From assembly GCA_017614185.1 (NCBI GenBank), contig JAGACI010000013.1, positions 1 to 5,305 of the forward strand: a DNA stretch of 5,305 bases, read 5' to 3'. Positions 1 to 4,345 of the stretch are shown piece by piece. The number at the start of each line of letters is the position of its first letter. The stretch's first letter is position 1. Source of the DNA: Lachnospiraceae bacterium. GTDB lineage: Bacteria > Bacillota_A > Clostridia > Lachnospirales > Lachnospiraceae. Position numbers and translations under genes: made by a program. The notes beneath the pieces were generated by a model. The model made no database searches. It saw only the letters and a program-made list of their open reading frames with translations, and was not told where the DNA came from.

Positions 1-650
1 GTGAGGATTTGAAAAGCGTCTTTAAAAATAAAATCCCCGAATGAATTGAAGTCCACATCATTTGTAAAGCCCGCTATTACCACGAATGGTCCTTTGCCGT
101 ACTTTTTCACTGTCTCTGTGAGGTTCTCGGCGCTCTCTCTGTCAAATACAGGCCCCACAAACATAAGGGGTTTGCCGGATGCTTTACGAACGCTAAAGTA
201 ATCTCCTGCAAACCTTACCGCCTTCTTTATAACGGGGTCTCCAATCGGGAAATCCTTAAGCATTCTGATGGCGGTTGCAAGATAATACGGTTCATGCACT
301 CCGATAAGAGGGAGCTCTATATTCTTATACTCCTTATAGTTAAACCTTATTCCCCTGATTCCTGCCTTAAGGATTCTTACATCCGGATTGTCAGTATCCG
401 GTATCTCATCTGAAGGAATAAGCATATAGTCGCATTCCTTCGACTCAAAATATGCCTTAACAGAGTCTAAATCTACTCTGCCAAATTCTTCATAGACTTT
501 CTTTGGCATAGGCTTAAGGTTAACAAGGGCCTTATATCTTTCATCATCCCCAAAATAGGGCATGTATAATCCGGTTTTATATCCAAGAGCCGTAAGTAAC
601 GCCGATACGTATACGGCACTTCTCCCAACACAAACAGGTAATTTCTGCAT
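1..650 (-). CDS. Unrecognised protein, 5' part only (C-terminus beyond window)
   Basis: An open frame runs from an ATG at 650 to the window edge with no stop, giving 216 codons of N-terminal sequence that begins MQKLPVCVGRSAVYVSALLT. The start is supported by a GGTGAG-like ribosome site just upstream and by the lack of any in-frame start nearer the terminator. No signal peptide or membrane segment is evident. The protein looks soluble, with alternating hydrophobic beta-like and helical stretches, for example CDYMLIPSDEIP (about residues 74-85), ELPLIGVHEPYYLATAIRML (about 114-133) and KPLMFVGPVFDRES (about 161-174). The short beta strand plus glycine near the N-terminus and the later PLMFVGPVF and FVVIAGF strands suggest an alpha/beta (Rossmann-like or GT-B-like) fold, but I do not recognise a family and assign no function. 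It sits 28 nt downstream of an intrinsic terminator on the same strand, so it is probably not part of the upstream operon except through read-through. The reading frame is sound; identity is unknown. Confidence 0.8.
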   Translation of the reverse strand, partial: MQKLPVCVGRSAVYVSALLTALGYKTGLYMPYFGDDERYKALVNLKPMPKKVYEEFGRVDLDSVKAYFESKECDYMLIPSDEIPDTDNPDVRILKAGIRGIRFNYKEYKNIELPLIGVHEPYYLATAIRMLKDFPIGDPVIKKAVRFAGDYFSVRKASGKPLMFVGPVFDRESAENLTETVKKYGKGPFVVIAGFTNDVDFNSFGDFIFKDAFQIL

Positions 651-677
651 TGTCTCACCACTTTTAAAATAGAATAA

Positions 678-699
678 AAGGGGTTGCAAGCAACCCCTT
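678..699 (-). terminator. Intrinsic terminator after the PH-domain gene
   Basis: Read on the minus strand, the stem AAGGGGTTG pairs perfectly with CAACCCCTT around a CTTG loop. It begins 5 nt after the TAA stop of the gene at 705-1118 and is followed by the T-rich tract TTATTCTATTTT. The stem is GC-rich at its centre and the U tract is on the minus-strand side, so it mainly terminates leftward transcription. On the plus strand the flanking sequence is less U-rich, so it is weaker in that direction. Confidence 0.85.
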
Positions 700-704
700 A
701 ATCA

Positions 705-1118
705 TTAGTTTATTTGATCGATAAATCCGTCTCCGTCAAGGTCGCCGGCTACGCCTGCTCCGATGTCAACCATGTTGATGGTTCTTCTCTTGATTCTTGC
801 AACCTCTGACTGCTTAAGGATGTAATCCTTAACTTCCTTGGAATTCTTGATATTCTGGATAAGAAGCTGAGGATTGGTGGTATCACCTGTAAAGCAGACA
901 ACCGTTCCAAGTCCTGCCATTCTCTGGAGCAAAGAACGCTCAAGCTTAACGTCCTGTACCTTGTACATGTAGCAGTCATCCTCAGTAGTCTTAAAGAATC
1001 CTGCATCGATGGTAATGACATCTTCCTTGATATAGTAAACAGTAAATGTGAAAGGAAGGCCAAAAAGAAGCCAACGTTTCCTAAGTTTGTATACTACTTC
1101 ATTGTTATTCTCTTCCAT
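705..1118 (-). CDS. Small bacterial PH-domain (DUF304/bPH_2-like) protein with EF-hand-like C-terminal loop
   Basis: This is a 137-residue protein. Residues about 10-108 fit the small bacterial pleckstrin-homology (DUF304/bPH_2) pattern: a basic start (KLRKRW), a Y-x-I/V strand pair (TVYYIKEDVITIDAGFF, 26-42), a central YKVQDVKLERSLLQRMAGLGTV (52-73), then a T-x-x-x-x-L-x-I-x-N-I strand and the closing helix KEVKDYILKQSEVAR. The domain usually follows transmembrane helices in YdbS/YdbT-type proteins, but here it stands alone; the only hydrophobic stretch (16-30) is short. The C-terminus DLDGDGFIDQIN (126-137) matches the EF-hand/dockerin calcium-loop pattern, with Asp at loop positions 1, 3, 5 and 9, Gly at 6 and Ile at 8, but Asn rather than Glu at 12. 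The ATG is preceded by GAAAGGAAG at good spacing. It lies 25 nt after the nitroreductase gene, so the two are probably co-transcribed, and a terminator follows directly. The molecular role is unknown. Confidence 0.8.
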   Translation of the reverse strand: MEENNNEVVYKLRKRWLLFGLPFTFTVYYIKEDVITIDAGFFKTTEDDCYMYKVQDVKLERSLLQRMAGLGTVVCFTGDTTNPQLLIQNIKNSKEVKDYILKQSEVARIKRRTINMVDIGAGVAGDLDGDGFIDQIN

Positions 1119-1143
1119 TAATCTGTCTTCCTTTCAAAAATAA

Positions 1144-1683
1144 TTATTTAAAGATAAGCAAATCTTCAACACTCTTACGCTTGGGAGCCTCAGGTGACTC
1201 TGCGGGATATCCCACAGGGATAAGAGCGATAAGCTCTCTGTCATCGGGAATCTCCAGTAACTTGACGATTGAATCCTCGTCAAAAATACCCATGATTACG
1301 GTTCCAAGACCCTTCTCATATGCTGCAAGGCAAAATGCTTCAGCGGCACATCCTGCATCGTACATCTGCCATGTTGCGCCTCGTCTGTTTGTGGGTGAAC
1401 CGTCTCTTTCAAGTCCGCTTCTTCCCTTGATGCCTGTCATGGCAATCACATAAGGAGCCTGGTCTATAATAGCTCCGTTTCCGGGAAATGCGGTACAGCA
1501 TTCGGTGGCAATCTTTTTCTTGGTGTCACCTGAACATGCGATATATCTGATGGTCTGGGAATGCTTCCAGCTTGGTGCATAGGACGCAGTCTCAACAATC
1601 TCCTCGATTACAGCCTTGTCAACAGGCTTGTCGGAGTACTTTCTGATACTTCTTCTGCCTTTAATACATTCACGTGCTTCCAT
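1144..1683 (-). CDS. Nitroreductase-family FMN-dependent oxidoreductase
   Basis: This 179-residue protein has the normal length and layout for a compact nitroreductase-family flavoprotein. These use FMN and NAD(P)H to reduce nitro compounds, quinones or other electrophiles; the true substrate cannot be read from the sequence. Visible signatures are the N-terminal FMN-phosphate motif GRRSIRKYSDKPV (residues 9-21, with R10, R11, S12 and R14), the APSWKHSQ segment (36-43), where many homologues have APSWxNxQ, the hydrophobic dimer-core helix around DAGCAAEAFCLAAYEKGLGT (109-128), the MGIF turn at 131-134, and the IPVGYPAE strand (155-162). Several cysteines (C50, C62, C63, C112, C118) are present, but no ferredoxin domain. 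The start is set by a strong AAAGGAGGG site at 1689-1697, five bases before the ATG. The 70-nt gap to the upstream GTPase gene contains a candidate extended -10 promoter inside a palindrome, so the gene may have its own control. The PH-domain gene follows 25 nt downstream. Confidence 0.93.
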   Translation of the reverse strand: MEARECIKGRRSIRKYSDKPVDKAVIEEIVETASYAPSWKHSQTIRYIACSGDTKKKIATECCTAFPGNGAIIDQAPYVIAMTGIKGRSGLERDGSPTNRRGATWQMYDAGCAAEAFCLAAYEKGLGTVIMGIFDEDSIVKLLEIPDDRELIALIPVGYPAESPEAPKRKSVEDLLIFK

Positions 1684-1710
1684 CGTAACCCTCCTTTAGA
1701 TGCATAGTGT

Positions 1711-1730
1711 TATGCCAATATTTTAGCATA
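1711..1730 (-). promoter_or_regulatory. Candidate operator: 20-bp palindrome over an extended -10 promoter
   Basis: The minus strand reads TATGCTAAAATATTGGCATA. Eight of the ten base pairs are Watson-Crick, one is a T/G wobble and one is an A/A mismatch, with the arms TATGC/GCATA intact. It contains TGCTAAAAT (1720-1728), an extended -10 hexamer identical to the one in the rnpB promoter of this window. A TTGTAG -35 lies 20 bp upstream, which is too far to be convincing, so an extended -10 promoter is the better reading. The site is 28 nt from the nitroreductase start. It resembles an operator for a dimeric repressor, but I cannot match it to a known regulator. Confidence 0.5.
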
Positions 1731-1753
1731 ATTACACACCCCAGGCTACAACT

Positions 1754-2686
1754 TTATACAAGGCTTAAGACTTCTTCCTTGGGAGCTTTGGCAGGTTTAA
1801 CATCCAAAGCATAAAGAACGGGGCCGACCTGCTTATAGTCTTCCCAGTATTCCTTATGAACCTCAGCTTTAACTCTAACCCAGTCTCTGCTGTTAAGCGT
1901 ATTTGACTTATCATACTTGCATGCAAAACCAAGGAATGCAATATCCTCGGCACAGCATGTCATAACCTGTCTTCCGGGTACAAAGAAACCTTCCGGTGCG
2001 CCCTGGGGTTTTAAAACCTGTGCGGTAAAAATAAGCTTCTTTCCAACATATCTGTCAAGGTGATCCAAGGAATCAAGGTACCAGATTCCATATGTTTCAT
2101 CATCAAGCTCTATCTCATCGCTGTTTAAATCATAGGGCAAATCATCCTCAAAGATGGTGTTAACCTCGCCCTGTGAATCCTCAAAGATGATCTCTGCCTT
2201 GGGATTAACAGCCTTGATGTTTCTCCTGTATACCGCAAGTTCCTCATCAAGTCCGTCGCAGCGGTTAAAGATAATCATCTCAGAGTTTCTGACATGCTCG
2301 GAAACAAGAGAACGCATATTGGTGAAATATGTAGGGAATGTAGCGGCATTTATTGTCGTAATCTGCTGCTCAAGATTCCAGAAGAAAGGAAGCTTAATAT
2401 TCTTCGGATTCCACATTCCGTTAAACTCGATGATAATTCTCTCGGGTTTATGCTTTTTCTCAAGTTCGGTCAAATGCTCGGGATTAAAATCCTCTTCATT
2501 TTCAATTATTTCAATCTCGGACTTTGAATTCTTAAGTACGTTTTCATCGTACTCAACCTCGCCCTCCTCACAAAGGAAAATCAAGGTTTTGCCTTTGATC
2601 TGAAAGTAAGGCTGCTGAAGAGTGTAGTTGATAAACTCACTCTTTCCGCTCTCCAAAAATCCGTTAATCATATAAACCGGTTTCAT
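1754..2686 (-). CDS. Divergent CobW-like P-loop GTPase fused to a TIGR03943/DUF1980-like C-terminal domain
   Basis: This is a 310-residue protein. The N-terminal part is a CobW/COG0523-type G domain: the P-loop GFLESGKS (residues 9-16), an IIIEFNGMW strand (84-92) where canonical members have IEPSG, and a guanine-specificity motif NRCD (141-144) close to NKxD. The CxCC metal motif expected after the first third of the domain is absent; an acidic, Glu-rich stretch (about 39-80) replaces it. The canonical CobW_C domain is also not recognisable. Instead residues about 199-295 (GIWYLDSLDHLDRYVGKKLIF, then FFVPGRQVMTCCAEDIAFLGF, then DWVRVKAEV) resemble the C-terminal domain of TIGR03943/DUF1980 (YcgQ-like) proteins, including the R-x-x-x-x-CC-x-x-D signature (R239, C244, C245, D248). 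That assignment comes from remembered family patterns and needs a profile search. The gene starts 13 nt after the stop of the upstream GTPase gene, with an AGAGGT site in that gap, so coupled expression is likely. It is probably a partner or regulator in metal trafficking; the function is not proven. Confidence 0.85.
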   Translation of the reverse strand: MKPVYMINGFLESGKSEFINYTLQQPYFQIKGKTLIFLCEEGEVEYDENVLKNSKSEIEIIENEEDFNPEHLTELEKKHKPERIIIEFNGMWNPKNIKLPFFWNLEQQITTINAATFPTYFTNMRSLVSEHVRNSEMIIFNRCDGLDEELAVYRRNIKAVNPKAEIIFEDSQGEVNTIFEDDLPYDLNSDEIELDDETYGIWYLDSLDHLDRYVGKKLIFTAQVLKPQGAPEGFFVPGRQVMTCCAEDIAFLGFACKYDKSNTLNSRDWVRVKAEVHKEYWEDYKQVGPVLYALDVKPAKAPKEEVLSLV

Positions 2687-2699
2687 TTTTTACCTCTTA

Positions 2700-3812
2700 T
2701 TACTTTGAAAAAAGTTCCTCAAGTCTGTCCTCATCAAGCTTTGAGCCGATTACGCAGAACTTGCCTGTAACCTGAGGCTCGCCTGTTCTTACGTTGCTCT
2801 CTTCGGGAACGTAGTCAAAGTAAATCCACTCTCCGCTCTCTGTAGGAACCATGCCCTTTGCACGAAGAACTATGCCGTAAACGCTTCTGTCAAGTTCCTT
2901 GAGGATGTTCTCAACCTGCTCCTTTGTGTACTTCTTGGGAGTCTCAAGGCCCCAGCTTGTGAATACCTCATCGGCATCATGGCCGTGGTGATGATGGTGG
3001 TGATGCTCGTGGTCATGGTCATGATGGTGACAGCAGCACTCCTCGTCATCATCGTCATCGTCGTGATGGTGATGGTGGTGATGCTCATGCTCGTCCTCAT
3101 CATCGTCGTCATCGTGGTGATGGTGGTGACAGCAGCACTCTTCATCATCGTCGTCATCGTCATCGTGGTGATGATGATGCTCTTCTACCTCATGTAAGAG
3201 GTCTTCTTCCATCTGGTTTCTCTTCTCGATGGTTTCAAGGATATCGTCACCCTTTAAGTCATCCCAGGGAGTAGTAATTATGGTTGCATGGTCGTTGTGC
3301 TCCTTAATCATTGCTACAACTTCCATGAGTTTCTCTTCTGTCATATCCTGGCTTCTTGAGAGGATAATTGTGCCTGCACTCTCAATCTGGTTAACGAAGA
3401 ACTCGCCGAAGTTCTTGATGTACATCTTGCACTTCTTGGCATCAACAACAGCTACAGCGGAGTTAAGCTGTACGTCCTTGCCTGAATCAACCTTCTGAAC
3501 AGCCTTTATAACATCGGAAAGCTTGCCGACACCTGAAGGCTCAATGAGAATTCTCTCGGGTGCATATGTATCAAGCACTTCCTTTAATGAAGCGCCGAAG
3601 TCACCGACAAGTGAGCAGCAGATACATCCGGAGTTCATCTCCTTAATCTGTATTCCTGCCTCCTGTAAGAATCCGCCGTCCACGCCGATTTCACCGAATT
3701 CGTTCTCTATAAGAACTACCTTGGTTCCTGCAAGGGACTCTTTTAAAAGTTTCTTTATCAGAGTAGTTTTACCTGCTCCGAGGAATCCTGAAAATATATC
3801 TATCTTTGTCAT
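2700..3812 (-). CDS. COG0523/CobW-family metallochaperone GTPase with His/Asp/Cys-rich linker
   Basis: This is a 370-residue G3E GTPase. Members of the family (YjiA, YeiR, YciC/ZagA, ZNG1, CobW) use GTP to load metals, often zinc, onto client proteins in the cytoplasm. Motifs in order are the P-loop SGFLGAGKTT (8-17), ENEFGEIGVDGGFL (36-49), the hallmark metal motif GCICC (62-66; C63, C65, C66), and Walker B ILIEPSG (88-94). The G4 position reads SRSQ (152-155) instead of NKxD, an unusual change that should affect nucleotide recognition. Residues 212-278 are a metal-binding tract made almost only of His, Asp, Glu and Cys. The C-terminal CobW_C domain (about 281-370) is intact, from EVFTSWGLETP to the DRLEELF helix. 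The start is fixed by AAGGAG at 3819-3824, six bases before the ATG. It lies 68 nt downstream of rnpB with no visible terminator between, and heads a tightly spaced pair with the second GTPase gene. The family call is firm; the metal is inferred only. Confidence 0.95.
   Translation of the reverse strand: MTKIDIFSGFLGAGKTTLIKKLLKESLAGTKVVLIENEFGEIGVDGGFLQEAGIQIKEMNSGCICCSLVGDFGASLKEVLDTYAPERILIEPSGVGKLSDVIKAVQKVDSGKDVQLNSAVAVVDAKKCKMYIKNFGEFFVNQIESAGTIILSRSQDMTEEKLMEVVAMIKEHNDHATIITTPWDDLKGDDILETIEKRNQMEEDLLHEVEEHHHHHDDDDDDDEECCCHHHHHDDDDDEDEHEHHHHHHHDDDDDDEECCCHHHDHDHEHHHHHHHGHDADEVFTSWGLETPKKYTKEQVENILKELDRSVYGIVLRAKGMVPTESGEWIYFDYVPEESNVRTGEPQVTGKFCVIGSKLDEDRLEELFSK
2979..3179 (-). repeat. 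Segment encoding a His/Asp/Cys-rich metal-binding tract with a 99-bp tandem duplication
   Basis: This DNA encodes residues 212-278 of the COG0523 GTPase. By direct count the 67 residues are 31 His, 21 Asp, 8 Glu, 6 Cys and 1 Gly. Two copies of an Asp-run, EECCC, His-run unit are offset by exactly 33 residues (CCC at 226-228 and 259-261). At DNA level the plus-strand string GGTGACAGCAGCACT recurs at 3026 and 3125, a 99-bp spacing, and the Cys codons are TGC TGC TGT in both copies. Synonymous CAC/CAT and GAC/GAT codons are mixed throughout, which argues for selection at the protein level rather than a pure triplet expansion. His-rich linkers are known in COG0523 and HypB proteins as metal storage or delivery elements. 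Confidence 0.93.
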
Positions 3813-3880
3813 CTTTTTCTCCTTCTTTCTTACTTATTCTTATTTCCTTTATATGTAAAATGATTTGTTTCCTCTAATAG

Positions 3881-4220
3881 TTGTAAGCAGGACTGTAAGC
3901 CGGGTTATGTCGAGAACGATCATCTATCTAGGACTGCTGTTACCAGCAGCCTCAAGCGACTTACCTGGGAACGGGCAGGGCACCCATAGTTCCCTGTTTG
4001 TCTTGCTTCGGATGGGGTTTACACAGCCACTTCTGTTACCAGAAGTGCGGTGGTCTCTTACACCGCCATTCCACCCTTACCGGCCTAAGCCGGCGGTTTA
4101 TTTTCTGTTGCACTGGCCTGGGAGTCACCTCCACCGGACGTTATCCGGCATCCTGCCCTGTGAAGCCCGGACTTTCCTCACCCCCGCATGCGGGGCCGCG
4201 ATCGTTTATCCTACTTACAA
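3881..4220 (-). ncRNA. rnpB: RNase P RNA (bacterial, type A-like)
   Basis: This is the catalytic RNA of ribonuclease P, which trims the 5' leader from pre-tRNA. On the minus strand the conserved P4-forming 5' segment GAGGAAAGTCCGGGCTTCA appears near 4161-4179, and the conserved loop GCAACAGAAAATAAACCGCC at 4092-4111. The 3' core has CCTAGATAGATGATCG and then ACATAACCCGGCTTACAG at 3893-3910. The ends are set by a 12-bp P1 helix pairing 4209-4220 with 3881-3892, with a single G-U pair, which gives about 340 nt. Two perfect hairpins capped by GUAA tetraloops are visible at 4028-4047 and 3934-3949. Core motifs match the ancestral type A pattern rather than the B. subtilis type B, although I have not folded the whole RNA. 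A strong promoter lies directly upstream. No intrinsic terminator follows before the GTPase gene. Confidence 0.97.
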
Positions 4221-4227
4221 CACAGAG

Positions 4228-4256
4228 ATTTTAGCACTTAAGCAGTCAATTTGCAA
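4228..4256 (-). promoter_or_regulatory. Vegetative promoter for rnpB
   Basis: On the minus strand a TTGCAA -35 (4251-4256) is followed by a 17-bp spacer and a TAAAAT -10 (4228-4233). A TGC directly before the -10 makes it an extended -10 element. Transcription would begin about seven bases further on, at 4220-4222, which agrees with the 5' end set independently by the RNase P P1 helix. Confidence 0.88.
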
Positions 4257-4280
4257 CCGTGTTCATTTTTGTTTTTCCCT

Positions 4281-4309
4281 TTGCAAAATAGGGGCAAAGA
4301 CATTATACT
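4281..4309 (+). promoter_or_regulatory. Vegetative promoter for the CapA-family gene
   Basis: TTGCAA (4281-4286), a 17-bp spacer and TATACT (4304-4309) form a near-consensus housekeeping promoter. The predicted start near 4316 leaves a leader of about 30 nt that contains the AAAGGA ribosome site (4332-4337). It is back-to-back with the rnpB promoter, with 24 bp between the two -35 boxes. Confidence 0.85.
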
Positions 4310-4345
4310 GATAAGGATGTATTAAGCATTGAAAGGAAACAATAA

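Noticed and set aside
473..661. Short minus-strand frame starting with GTG at 661
   Set aside because: It overlaps the longer frame that starts with ATG at 650 and stays open to the window edge; the short frame uses the wrong phase and looks like a shadow.
651..690. Promoter for the gene at 1-650 (TTGCTT, 16 bp, TATTTT on the minus strand)
   Set aside because: The boxes are formed by the terminator stem and its T tract, and the implied leader would be under 10 nt, too short to contain the ribosome site properly.
3020..3145. CRISPR-like or microsatellite array
   Set aside because: The repetition lies inside one reading frame, has a codon-phase 99-bp offset, no distinct spacers and mixed synonymous codons, so it is a protein repeat.
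2979..3197. Plus-strand open frame rich in Val and Met opposite the His/Asp tract
   Set aside because: It is the antisense of the GAT/CAT codons of the metallochaperone linker; there is no ribosome site and the composition is an artefact.
3813..3880. Zur box upstream of the metallochaperone gene
   Set aside because: The AT-rich stretch TATGTAAAATGATTTG shows no inverted repeat matching the known TAATnATTA-centred Zur consensus, so no operator is claimed.
3865..4311. Plus-strand open frames across the RNase P RNA
   Set aside because: The region is explained by rnpB on the other strand, with conserved core motifs and a P1 helix. These frames have no ribosome site and no family resemblance.
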